Shown here one piece after another: positions 56,473 to 64,000 of a DNA stretch of 64,000 nt (the first letter of the stretch is position 1; the number at the start of each line of letters is the position of its first letter). The stretch covers positions 6,262,001 through 6,326,000 of the forward strand of contig NZ_JADBEK010000001.1 of NCBI RefSeq assembly GCF_014873145.1, given 5' to 3'. A model generated the notes under the pieces. It had not been told where the DNA came from and did not search any database. It saw nothing but the letters and a program-made list of their open reading frames with translations. The position numbers and the translations under genes are program-made. The stretch comes from Nonomuraea angiospora. Lineage in GTDB: Bacteria; Actinomycetota; Actinomycetes; Streptosporangiales; Streptosporangiaceae.

Positions 56473-56787
56473 TTACTGAAAATCCGCTGAAGGCCCGTCC
56501 CAGCGGGCCTGTCTCATGTCCACCCGTTCGCCCCGCAACGGCGTGCCTTCCTCACGCCAATGGGCCAGGCAGCGTTGCAGGTGGTCAGGGGCCGCGCCGG
56601 AGCCGTCGGCGTGGACGACGCGCCACCACGGCACGCCGCCGCCCCACGTCGACATCACCTTGCCGACCTGGCGGGGACCGCCCTCGCCCAGGTATTCGGC
56701 GATGTCGCCATAGGCCATGACCTTGCCGGGCGGGATGCGCTCGACGAGGTCGAGCACCCGCTCGGCGAAGGGGTTCAGGGGGTCCAT
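56473..56787 (-). CDS. Alkyltransferase-like protein (MGMT family, no acceptor Cys)
   Basis: 104 residues of the MGMT DNA-binding fold. The PCHR active-site motif is PWWR (residues 53-56), with Trp at the alkyl-acceptor position, so it is an ATL protein: it binds O6-alkylguanine and hands it to nucleotide excision repair instead of repairing it. The helix-turn-helix RQVGKVMSTWGGG is intact. Counterpart of Rv3204. The start overlaps the previous gene by 13 bases. Confidence 0.93.
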   Translation of the reverse strand: MDPLNPFAERVLDLVERIPPGKVMAYGDIAEYLGEGGPRQVGKVMSTWGGGVPWWRVVHADGSGAAPDHLQRCLAHWREEGTPLRGERVDMRQARWDGPSADFQ

Positions 56788-57134
56788 GCCGCCGGGCCCG
56801 CTTCGATGATCTCCTCGAACTTGCCGATCTCCATCGCGCTGCCGCCCGTCACGACCTCGATGACGCCGTCGCGCAGCGCGTAGACCTCGCCGTCCTCGCC
56901 CACGAGCCGGGCGCCGAGCGCGGCCGAGAGCCGGACGAGTTGCGCGACCTGCCAGTCGGAGCCGGGCTCGCCGACCAGCTGGCCCTGCCAGCGCGCCACC
57001 GCGTGCGTGCCGCCCCTGTGCGCGGCCACGATCTCGTCATCTCCGCTCAGCCCGAAACCGGCCGGTGCGATGGCCTTCGCGAGCTCCGCGAAGGCGAGTG
57101 GCGACTCGCGCACCACCCGCAGCTCGTATCCCAT
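56775..57134 (-). CDS. Hypothetical protein, 119 residues
   Basis: Soluble alpha/beta protein, MGYELRVVRESPLAFAELAK at the N-terminus and a Gly-rich middle with WQVAQLVRLSAALGARLVGE. The style suggests a small conserved immunity- or regulator-like fold, but I do not recognise it. It overlaps the alkyltransferase-like gene by 13 bases, so the two are likely cotranscribed. Confidence 0.75.
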   Translation of the reverse strand: MGYELRVVRESPLAFAELAKAIAPAGFGLSGDDEIVAAHRGGTHAVARWQGQLVGEPGSDWQVAQLVRLSAALGARLVGEDGEVYALRDGVIEVVTGGSAMEIGKFEEIIEAGPAAWTP

Positions 57135-57156
57135 GACGCGGGACCATAGCGGATCT

Positions 57157-58311
57157 TTACTGTTCCTTGCGCTGATTGAGCACGATGATCGCGCCGCAGA
57201 ACATGACCAGCGCGACCAGCACTCCTCCCCCGTACAGCCACAGCCGCAGCGGATCGGGCCCCGGCCGGGTCGGCACGGGTGAGTCCTCGCCCTGCCCGAA
57301 GTGGTCCTGACCTGACATGACGCTGCGCTGTTCCCCGGTCAGCCGCTCGGCGGCGTTGAGCGCGGCGGCCGCGTCGACCACCCCGAACCCGGTCTGGTCG
57401 TCGTACCCCGGGGCGGGCCGGCCCCGCGCGCTGGAGGCCAGCGCCTGGGCGACCTGCTCGGGCGGCAGGTCCGGATAGCGGGACTTGACGAGCGCGGCCA
57501 CTCCCGCCACGAGCGCGGCGGCCGAGCTGGTGCCCTCCGACAGCTCGTAGCCGCTCTTGCGCTTGACCACCGGCACGCCCACGCCGGGCGCGGCGACCAG
57601 CACGGACAGGTTGTCGCTGCTGAACGTGGCCCGTTTGCCCTGCTTGTCGGTGGCCGCCACGCCGATGACCCCCGGGTAGCCGGCCGGGAAGCTCCAGTAG
57701 GAGGTGCCGTTCTCCTTGGCGTAGGCGGTCAGGCCGTCGTTGCCCACGGCGGCGACCAGGACGACGCCCTTGCCGAGCGCGTAGGAGACGGCCTCGCGCT
57801 CGGACCTGAGCGGGCCGTAGGAGCCGATGGACATGCTGATGACCTTGGCTCCGTGGTTGGCGGCATACCGCAGGGCTCGCGCGAGGGGGCTCTCCGAGGT
57901 CTGCTCCTCGTCCTCCACGGGAGGGACGCCCAGCTCGGGGTTGTCGTCGGTGACCATGGGCAGCGACAGGATGCGGGCCTGCGGGGCGACGCCGATCAGG
58001 CCGTCGTCCTCGCCCGATGCCGCGATCAGCCCGGCCATGGCGGTGCCGTGCCTGCCCGGCGCCGTCTCCTTGACGACCGCGCCCGCGGTCATGTCGGGGC
58101 CCGCGGTCACCCTGCCCTTCAGCTCCTTGACCTGGTCGTCCACACCGCTGTCCACGACGGCGACGGTGATGCCCTCGCCCTTGGTGACGGTCCAGGCCTG
58201 CTCGACGTTGAGGGCGTCGAGCACCCACTGCTGCTGCTCCCGCACGGGGTCGGCGGCGGGTCCCGCCAGTACGAGGAGCGCCGCGGTGAGCGCGCGTACG
58301 GTCGCTAGCAC
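57157..58311 (-). CDS. Mycosin-like subtilase 1 (membrane-anchored S8 protease)
   Basis: 384 residues: signal peptide (about 1-20), S8 domain with Asp54 (AVVDSGVDD), His88 (GRHGTAMAGL), oxyanion Asn191 (AAVGNDG) and Ser262 (EGTSSAAALVAG), then a Pro-rich linker and a C-terminal transmembrane anchor (LWLYGGGVLVALVMFCGAII). This is the MycP layout, periplasm/exterior-facing. Mycosins normally serve type VII secretion, but no ESX core gene is here. The GTG start overlaps the upstream stop as GTGCTAG, with AGGGG as ribosome site. Confidence 0.92.
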   Translation of the reverse strand: MLATVRALTAALLVLAGPAADPVREQQQWVLDALNVEQAWTVTKGEGITVAVVDSGVDDQVKELKGRVTAGPDMTAGAVVKETAPGRHGTAMAGLIAASGEDDGLIGVAPQARILSLPMVTDDNPELGVPPVEDEEQTSESPLARALRYAANHGAKVISMSIGSYGPLRSEREAVSYALGKGVVLVAAVGNDGLTAYAKENGTSYWSFPAGYPGVIGVAATDKQGKRATFSSDNLSVLVAAPGVGVPVVKRKSGYELSEGTSSAAALVAGVAALVKSRYPDLPPEQVAQALASSARGRPAPGYDDQTGFGVVDAAAALNAAERLTGEQRSVMSGQDHFGQGEDSPVPTRPGPDPLRLWLYGGGVLVALVMFCGAIIVLNQRKEQ

Positions 58312-59210
58312 ACATTCCCCTGGGTGCAGGGCGGGACCTTGGGCGGGTCCGCGAGGAAGTAGGCGATCTGGTTGCCGACGGACTTCGCGGCCGGCCACAG
58401 CTCGGAGTGCAGGATCTCCTCCGGCGGGATCGCGGCCCTGGTCCGGCCGTCGGCGTAGCCGGCCGTGGAGAACACGATGTACGGCCCGGCGCCCACCCAG
58501 CCGGTGCGCTGGCGCTGGTCGGGGCCGAAGCGTTCGGTCACCGTGCCGGGGAAGGCGACGGGCAGCACGCCCACGCGGTCGTCCTGGGTGAGCTCCTCGC
58601 TCGCCGAGACCCTGGACGCCTCGTCCTTCAGCACGGCCACCCCGACCGTGATCACGAACGAGGCGGTCTGGTCGACGTACGTGGCCCGCAGCATCGTGAC
58701 GCAGCCGTGGTTGTCCAGGATCCCGGCCACGGAGGCGTCCACGCCCTTGCCGCACTCGGTCTCGGGGGCGATGCCGACGCGCCTGGCGTACTGCTGGGCC
58801 CGGTCGAGCCCGAGGTACTTCACCTCTTCCGGGAAAACGCCCGTCGCCGGCCACGCCTGCCAGCGCCTGGCGATCTCCTCCTGCTTGTACTGGTTCTGCT
58901 CGGCGGGGGTCAGCGGGCGCGCGCGGGTCTCGGCGAACAGGCCGATCGTGCCCAGCAGCACGACCACGGACGACACGACCACGATGACGCTCAGCAGCAT
59001 CACGAAAATGCGCCGATACCGGACGCCCTGCTGGAGCGCCTCCCTCTCGACGCGGTCCCTGGCGGCCGCACGCGCGCGGGAGCCCGCCGCCGGCCACGTA
59101 CGCACGCGCGAGCGCCGGCCGGTGGTGGCGCCGAGCGGATTCCTCCGTTCCGGCGTGGTCCCGCCCTCGGCGCGCGGTAGCCCTGAAGTCGACCTACGAG
59201 CCCTCACCAC
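58305..59210 (-). CDS. Single-pass membrane protein paired with mycosin 1
   Basis: 301 residues: Arg-rich cytoplasmic N-terminus (about 65 residues), one transmembrane segment (IFVMLLSVIVVVSSVVVLLG), and an extracytoplasmic domain with WPATGVFPEEV, RVGIAPETECGKG, MLRATYVDQTASFVITVGVA and a final Cys. At least four Cys outside the membrane could form disulfides. It is paralogous to the protein at 60542-61258. It probably works with the downstream mycosin, with which it is coupled; the function is unknown. Confidence 0.82.
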   Translation of the reverse strand: MVRARRSTSGLPRAEGGTTPERRNPLGATTGRRSRVRTWPAAGSRARAAARDRVEREALQQGVRYRRIFVMLLSVIVVVSSVVVLLGTIGLFAETRARPLTPAEQNQYKQEEIARRWQAWPATGVFPEEVKYLGLDRAQQYARRVGIAPETECGKGVDASVAGILDNHGCVTMLRATYVDQTASFVITVGVAVLKDEASRVSASEELTQDDRVGVLPVAFPGTVTERFGPDQRQRTGWVGAGPYIVFSTAGYADGRTRAAIPPEEILHSELWPAAKSVGNQIAYFLADPPKVPPCTQGNVC

Positions 59211-59312
59211 CGCCTCATCCTCGCCGTCCTCCCTGCCCGTCGCCGCACTGCGTGAGGCGGGCTGGGGAGCCGTTGGCGTCCCGTGTCTATTTCGTCCCCC
59301 TTAGCAGGCGGA

Positions 59313-60548
59313 TCATGCGTCTTGTGAGCCGTACACCCGACGTACGCGTCTGACCAGGATGAATATGACGCCCAAAGAAGCGAACGCGCCGGCGGCCGCC
59401 GCGGCGGCGATGGCCGCGTAGACCGTGACGCGCTTGTCGTCCCTGACGATGACCTCGATGGGGGCCGCCCGCCCGCCCGCCAGGGGCTCGGCCGGGTCCT
59501 GGGCCTGGTCGCCCGCGGCGGTCTCGGTGTAGCCGGCCAGCTTGCCGGCCTCGGACAGGGCTCTGGCCGCGTTCACGACGCCGAAGCCGGTGCCGGTGTC
59601 GTAGCCACCTGGGGGCCTGTCGATGGCGCCGGCCGTCAGGGCGCGAGCCACCAGCGGCGGCGACATGCCCGGATATTTGGCCTTGATGAGGGCGGCTATG
59701 CCCGAGACCAGCGCGGTCGCCTGCGAGGTGCCCCTGCCGACCCAGTACTCGCCGCCGGGGCCCGCGCCCATGATGTCCACGCCCGGGGCGGCCACCAGCA
59801 CGGAGGAGTTCCAGTTGGAGAACGTGGCCCGCCGCAGCCGCCGGTCCGTCGCCCCCACCGAGACCACCCCGGGGAACGCGGCCGGATAGGAGTAGGGGGC
59901 GAAGTCGCCGTCGATCTTCCGGTCGCCGTCGTTGCCCGCGGCGGCCACGAGCACGACGCCCTTGGAGATGGCGTAGCGGATGGCCGCCCGCTCCTCCCTG
60001 GTCGCCAGCTCCTTGGAGATCGACATGTTGATCACGTCCGCACCCTCGTCCACCGCGTAGCGAATGCCTTGGGCCACCACGTCCTCGAAGCGCTCCGCCG
60101 AGTTGAACTCCCGGAAACCCGGCTCCTCGTCCTCAAGGATGACCCTTACTGACAGTACGTCCGCTTCGGGCGCGACGCCGATGATCCCCAGATTTCCCCC
60201 ATTGCCGTGGCCGTGCCCGGCGATCAGGGAGGCCATGTACGTGCCGTGCAGGCGGCTCGGGGCGACCCCCGGCGGGTTGGCGCCCTCGGTGAAGTCCTTG
60301 CCCACCCGCACCGAGCCGACCAGGTCGCGATGGTGCGGATCGACCCCGGAGTCGAGCACCGCCACCGTCACCCCGCCGCCCTTGCTGGTGCGCCACGCCT
60401 GGGTCAGCGCCAGCGTCTTGATGACCGGCCGCTGCCCGCCGCGTACGTCGTCGGCCCACGCCGGCGCGGCCGCGTACAGCAGCATCCCGGCCGCCACGGC
60501 CGCCGTTCCCCGCCTGAGCATGACCCCCGTACTGCCCCGGCTCAGCAC
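59313..60548 (-). CDS. Mycosin-like subtilase 2 (membrane-anchored S8 protease)
   Basis: 411 residues: signal peptide (AAVAAGMLLYAAAPAWA), S8 domain with Asp66 (VLDSGVDPHH), His101 (SRLHGTYMASLI), Asn206 (AAAGNDGD) and Ser275 (GRGTSQATAL), then a linker and a C-terminal transmembrane segment (AAIAAAAAAGAFASLGVIFI) before a basic tail. Same layout as mycosin 1 but clearly diverged. GTG start 60548 with AGAGGAG, overlapping the upstream stop as GTGCTGA; ATG 60521 is possible. Confidence 0.92.
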   Translation of the reverse strand: MLSRGSTGVMLRRGTAAVAAGMLLYAAAPAWADDVRGGQRPVIKTLALTQAWRTSKGGGVTVAVLDSGVDPHHRDLVGSVRVGKDFTEGANPPGVAPSRLHGTYMASLIAGHGHGNGGNLGIIGVAPEADVLSVRVILEDEEPGFREFNSAERFEDVVAQGIRYAVDEGADVINMSISKELATREERAAIRYAISKGVVLVAAAGNDGDRKIDGDFAPYSYPAAFPGVVSVGATDRRLRRATFSNWNSSVLVAAPGVDIMGAGPGGEYWVGRGTSQATALVSGIAALIKAKYPGMSPPLVARALTAGAIDRPPGGYDTGTGFGVVNAARALSEAGKLAGYTETAAGDQAQDPAEPLAGGRAAPIEVIVRDDKRVTVYAAIAAAAAAGAFASLGVIFILVRRVRRVYGSQDA

Positions 60549-61258
60549 CGCCACTCCTCTGCCGTGCAGTCGGGCATCCGCGGCGTGCTCAGGTCGGTCA
60601 GCACCCGCTCGGAGATCTCGGTGGCGAAGGCGAAGATCGAGGGCCGCTGCTCGTCCGCCGCGTCCGCGGGCCGGCCGTCCACCTGGCCCGCCGTGGTCAG
60701 CACCAGGTACGGCCCCGCCTGCCGCACCGAGCCGGCCTGGCGCACGTCCGGGGTGAAGCGGTCGGCGACCGTGTCGCGGAAGGCCAGCGGGTGCAGGCCC
60801 GGCACGGGTTTGCCGCTGTCGGAGAAGGCGGCCTTCGCGCGTACGGCGTCCGGCTCGTCGCGCAGCGCGACCACGCCGATCGTGACGAGCACGCCGCGCA
60901 GCGCGTCGATGTAGGTGGCCCGCAGCAGGCCCTGGCAGCCCGCCTCGCGCAGGGCCTTGATCGCCTTGGGGTCGACCGGGTAGCAGCCGGTCTCGGGCGA
61001 GATGCCGATCCGGCTGGCACGTTCCCGGCCGCCCTGCTCGGCGGAGTACGGCAATGTGGCGGGGAAGATACGTCCGCTGGGCCAGGTGCGCCAGCGCTCG
61101 GCGACCTCGCGTCTGGCCGCCGCCTGGAGCTCGGCCGCGCTCGGGCCCCGGGTGAGCTCCGTGCCCGCCGCGCTGCCCGACACTCCGGCGGCCACCGCGC
61201 AGACCAGGGTCAGCGCGGAGGCCACCACGAGCGTCGGCCACGGACGGGCGGTGTTCAC
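60542..61258 (-). CDS. Extracytoplasmic protein paired with mycosin 2
   Basis: 238 residues: N-terminal hydrophobic signal or anchor (TLVVASALTLVCAVAAGV) and an exported domain sharing with the protein at 58305-59210 the pattern RWRTWPSGRIFP, RIGISPETGCYP, GLLRATYIDALRGVLVTIGV and ALRDE. It ends in Cys. It lacks the long Arg-rich cytoplasmic extension of its paralogue. Translationally coupled to mycosin 2. Confidence 0.82.
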   Translation of the reverse strand: MNTARPWPTLVVASALTLVCAVAAGVSGSAAGTELTRGPSAAELQAAARREVAERWRTWPSGRIFPATLPYSAEQGGRERASRIGISPETGCYPVDPKAIKALREAGCQGLLRATYIDALRGVLVTIGVVALRDEPDAVRAKAAFSDSGKPVPGLHPLAFRDTVADRFTPDVRQAGSVRQAGPYLVLTTAGQVDGRPADAADEQRPSIFAFATEISERVLTDLSTPRMPDCTAEEWRC

Positions 61259-61304
61259 GCCATCGACCTTAACCGGGCCTTACGGGGAACACCCCCAGAA
61301 ACCA

Positions 61305-62486
61305 TCAGTAGGAGGGCAGGCTCGGGTCGACGGTCTTGACCCAGCTCAGAACGCCGCCACCGACGTGTACGGCGTCGGCGAACCCGGCGTTCTTGACCAC
61401 GGCCAGCGCCTCGGCCGAGCGCGCGCCCGACTTGCAGTGGAGCACGATGCGCTTGTCCTGCGGCAGCTTCTCCAGGGCCGAGCCGTTGAGGAACTCGCCC
61501 TTGGGGATCAGCGTGGCGCCGGGGATCGAGACGATCTCGTACTCGTTGGGCTCGCGGACGTCGACGAGGAAGATGTTCTCGCCGCGGTCCTGCATGCCCT
61601 TGAGCTCCATCGCGGTGATCGTGGAACCGCTGGCGGCCTCGGCGGCCTCGTCCGAGATCGCGCCGCAGAAGGCCTCGTAGTCGTCGAGGAGCTGCGTGAC
61701 CGTCGGGTTCTTGCCGCACAGGACGCACTCGGGATCCTTGCGGACCTTGACGTCGCGGTACTTCATCTCCAGGGCGTCGTAGATCATCAGCCGCCCGACC
61801 AGCGGGTCGCCGATGCCCGTCAGCAGCTTGATGGCCTCGTTGACCTGGATGGAGCCGATCGACGCGCACAGCACGCCGAGCACGCCGCCCTCGGCGCACG
61901 ACGGCACCATGCCGGGAGGCGGGGGCTCCGGGTAGAGGCAGCGGTAGCAGGGCCCGTGCTCGGCCCAGAACACGCTGGCCTGGCCGTCGAACCGGTAGAT
62001 CGAGCCCCAGACGTACGGCTTGCCGAGCAGCACCGCGGCGTCGTTCACCATGTAGCGGGTGGCGAAGTTGTCGGTGCCGTCGACGATGAGGTCGTAGCCG
62101 GAGAAGATCTCCATGACGTTCTCGGTGGTCAGCGCCGTGTTGTGGATGACGACGTCGACCAGGGGGTTGATCTCGCGGACTGACGCCGCGGCGCTCTCGG
62201 CCTTCAGCCTGCCCACGTCGGACTGGCCGTGGATGATCTGGCGCTGCAGGTTGGACTCATCGACCACGTCGAAGTCGATGATGCCGAGGGTGCCGACGCC
62301 CGCCGCCGCGAGGTACATCAGCGCGGGCGAGCCCAGGCCCCCGGCGCCCACACACAGCACCTTGGCGTTCTTCAGCCGCTTCTGCCCCGCCATGCCCACA
62401 TCGGGGATGATCAGGTGGCGCGAGTAGCGGCGCACTTCGTCGACGGACAGCTCTGCGGCCGGCTCGACCAGCGGTGGCAACGACAC
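61305..62486 (-). CDS. moeZ: Adenylyltransferase/sulfurtransferase MoeZ
   Basis: 393 residues: ThiF-type E1 domain (VGAGGLGSPALMYLAAAGVG; ESNLQRQIIH; DGTDNFATRYMVND; CYRC and CVLC zinc Cys) followed by a rhodanese domain (VDVREPNEYEI; catalytic HCKSGARSAE). It activates the C-terminus of small ubiquitin-like sulfur carriers (MoaD, CysO, others) and transfers sulfur for molybdopterin, cysteine or thiocarboxylate synthesis. Counterpart of Rv3206c. The moaE gene in this window could use a MoaD charged by it. Confidence 0.96.
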   Translation of the reverse strand: MSLPPLVEPAAELSVDEVRRYSRHLIIPDVGMAGQKRLKNAKVLCVGAGGLGSPALMYLAAAGVGTLGIIDFDVVDESNLQRQIIHGQSDVGRLKAESAAASVREINPLVDVVIHNTALTTENVMEIFSGYDLIVDGTDNFATRYMVNDAAVLLGKPYVWGSIYRFDGQASVFWAEHGPCYRCLYPEPPPPGMVPSCAEGGVLGVLCASIGSIQVNEAIKLLTGIGDPLVGRLMIYDALEMKYRDVKVRKDPECVLCGKNPTVTQLLDDYEAFCGAISDEAAEAASGSTITAMELKGMQDRGENIFLVDVREPNEYEIVSIPGATLIPKGEFLNGSALEKLPQDKRIVLHCKSGARSAEALAVVKNAGFADAVHVGGGVLSWVKTVDPSLPSY

Positions 62487-62529
62487 TTTCTACGCTCCCG
62501 TTCCAGGGGGTCCTATCTCACCTTGAAAC

Positions 62530-63435
62530 CTAGCTGGCGAGTGGGGCATTCCCCAATCGAGTCTCACGGATCAGACGGCGTGCTTCCGCCGCCACGACCT
62601 GCGGCATCTCCATCATCGCCACGTGACCCGCCGTCGGCAGCAAGACAAGCCGGACCTGCGCGAACGTACGGTATGCCTTCGCGGCCATGGCGGGCCGGAC
62701 CAGCCGGTCGTGCCTGCCGTGCACGATCAGGGTCGAAGCCTTGACCTTGGCCGCCTGGTGCCACAGGTTGTCCTCGCCGCGGCGGAAGTATTCGGCCACG
62801 ATGCCCCTGGCCGACCTGATCATGGCCTCGCCCGAGTAGGGGAGGTCGTCGCGCCTGCGGAGCTCGTCGATCGCGTCGCGCAGGCGTAGGGGATGGACGC
62901 CGTTGGTGTTGGCCCAGACCATGGACACGGAGGCGTTGACGCGGTGCTCGGCGGGCACCAGGCGGAGCCTGCTCGCCACCCATTCGCCCAGTACGGGCAC
63001 CGCGGCGGCGGCCACCCGGACGGGGCCGTACCTGGGGAGCAGGTCGGGCAGCGCCGGGGAGACGAGGGTGAGCGAGCGGACCAGGTCGGGGCGGGTGGCG
63101 GCCACCCGGACGGCGACCGCGCCCCCGAGCGAGTTGCCGAACAGGTGGGCCGGGCCCGTGTGCTCCATCAGCTCGGTCACGGCCCTGGCGTGGCCGGCGA
63201 CGGTGTAGTCGCCGTCGGCCGGGGCGGGTGAGAAGCCCGCGCCGGGAAGGTCGAGGGCGTGGCCGGTGACCATGTCCTTGAGCTCGTCCATGAGGTCGGT
63301 CCAGTTGGTGGCCGACCCGGCCAGGCCGTGTACGAAGACGGCCTGCTCGCGTTGTCCCCGCTGGTCGCTCGTCGATCGGACGTGCACCGAGCCGACCATG
63401 CGGCCCGGCCAGTCCGGGACCGGCTCCGCCATCAT
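62530..63435 (-). CDS. Alpha/beta-hydrolase
   Basis: 301 residues. Motifs: VFVHGLAGSATNW (oxyanion), nucleophile elbow GNSLGGAVAV (the elbow is GxSxG with Asn), IVHGRHDRLV (acid Asp) and LLPTAGHVAMMEMP (His). No signal peptide. It could be an esterase or lipase-like enzyme similar to those beside adnAB in mycobacteria (LipV, Rv3203), but orthology is unproven. It lies 43 bases upstream of moeZ on the same strand. Confidence 0.88.
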   Translation of the reverse strand: MMAEPVPDWPGRMVGSVHVRSTSDQRGQREQAVFVHGLAGSATNWTDLMDELKDMVTGHALDLPGAGFSPAPADGDYTVAGHARAVTELMEHTGPAHLFGNSLGGAVAVRVAATRPDLVRSLTLVSPALPDLLPRYGPVRVAAAAVPVLGEWVASRLRLVPAEHRVNASVSMVWANTNGVHPLRLRDAIDELRRRDDLPYSGEAMIRSARGIVAEYFRRGEDNLWHQAAKVKASTLIVHGRHDRLVRPAMAAKAYRTFAQVRLVLLPTAGHVAMMEMPQVVAAEARRLIRETRLGNAPLAS

Positions 63436-64000
63436 GCGTCCTCCCTGCCGTTCCTTCGCGTTCCCTCAACGATAACCACAGCGTCTGGGTGGGGTCTGGA
63501 TTCCGTACAGAAGCCCGCTTATGCCACCTTTTCCGGCATCAGGTACATACGGCATCACATGCCTCAAACACCCCGCTGGTGCGACCCCCGGCGGCCGTGG
63601 CGGCGTCTCGGTGCCCGGCGCGGCGCCCGGATCCGGGGCGGCGGGTGGATCCCCGGCGATCATCGCCAGGTTCGGACATATCGCCATATATCGAGGCTTA
63701 GAGGTCTAATCGATCTCATCGCATGCCAAGAGTGTGGCAAAAGCCACCGAACATCGTTTATGGCGCACCAAGGTCGGAAAGCATGACAACCAGCAGCACT
63801 TAGCGTGACGGTTGAGGAACGCACCGTTAATGGCGGGACAGACCAGCCTCGAACGCACCACCGCCGGGTGCCGCAAAAAAAGCGGGAGACATTTTCGGAG
63901 GGCGCACAACGGCGTCCTCCGAATGATGACGCCGGGCGTCGGCGAAGCGCCCGGCGTAATGGCCGTTGATATGTTCGCGGACTTTCACCGGTCCGAGGGC
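63436..64000. other. Last 565 bases, no supported gene
   Basis: No convincing gene. Hairpins are visible: CGGAGG/CCTCCG near 63896-63921 and CGCCGGGCG/GCGCCCGGCG near 63934-63957. Bases 63670-63780 are AT-richer than the surroundings; a frame reading CQECGKSHRTSFM is open there but lacks a start and context. Confidence 0.5.

Noticed and set aside
57157..59097. A 646-residue fused mycosin
   Set aside because: The upper half of that frame is the out-of-frame reading of the partner protein gene; the signal peptide and GTG at 58311 mark the real start.
63259..63786. A plus-strand gene near the window end
   Set aside because: Its first half is antisense to the alpha/beta-hydrolase and the rest has non-coding composition; no start site supports it.

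Overview
The window is high-GC actinobacterial chromosome, most likely from the family Streptosporangiaceae (Nonomuraea-like). The support is GTG/TTG start use, a 16S-23S-5S operon without a spacer tRNA, WhiB7, mycoredoxin, AdnAB, an IdeR-type box and a mycosin pair. The genus is an inference from the general character of the 16S gene and gene content, not from a search. From about 14.3 kb to 63.4 kb the genes largely follow the order of the Mycobacterium tuberculosis block Rv3193c to Rv3206c (UPF0182, PDZ protease, DUF2342, ThiF-like, AarF, whiB7, uvrD2, mycoredoxin, nudC, adnBA, ATL, moeZ). Other genes are interleaved.

Layout. 0-3.2 kb: end of a phosphate transport operon (pstA partial, pstB) that runs into an OmpR-type regulator whose receiver domain lacks the phospho-acceptor, then a secreted class A beta-lactamase-like protein. 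3.2-3.7 kb: gene debris. 3.7-9.05 kb: an rRNA operon on the minus strand with terminator, leader element and promoter. 9.4-13.8 kb: two small hypotheticals, kdpDE without kdpFABC, and a truncated haemoglobin. 13.8-14.3 kb: two initiator tRNA genes. 14.3-24.1 kb: UPF0182 membrane protein, Lon-like PDZ protease, moaE, SDR, DUF2342 protein, Nudix, EEP phosphatase, a GT-A-like protein and a YgjP-type metallopeptidase.

24.9-28.5 kb: a ThiF/E1-like protein split by a repeat-rich insert of about 350 residues, then an AarF/UbiB kinase. 28.5-34.3 kb is accessory: 35-bp tandem repeats, gene fragments, an ECF41 sigma factor with two target genes carrying its promoter motif, a TetR/membrane-protein pair with a shared operator, and a G-rich minisatellite. 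34.3-40.8 kb: a small coiled-coil protein, whiB7 preceded by an 87-codon upstream ORF and an attenuator-like terminator, tesB, uvrD2, a secreted esterase, mycoredoxin and nudC.

40.8-46.1 kb: an iron-regulated four-gene NIS siderophore operon (ATP-grasp ligase, two IucA/IucC synthetases, PLP decarboxylase), equivalent in enzyme classes to vibrioferrin pvsA-B-D-E but without an exporter gene. 46.1-52.5 kb: adnA-adnB, the double-strand-break end-resection helicase-nuclease. 52.7-57.1 kb: Nudix, a large TagF-like protein, an alkyltransferase-like protein and a hypothetical. 57.2-61.3 kb: two tandem copies of a module (single-TM extracytoplasmic protein plus mycosin protease) without other ESX genes. 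61.3-63.4 kb: moeZ and an alpha/beta hydrolase. The last 560 bases hold no gene that I can support.
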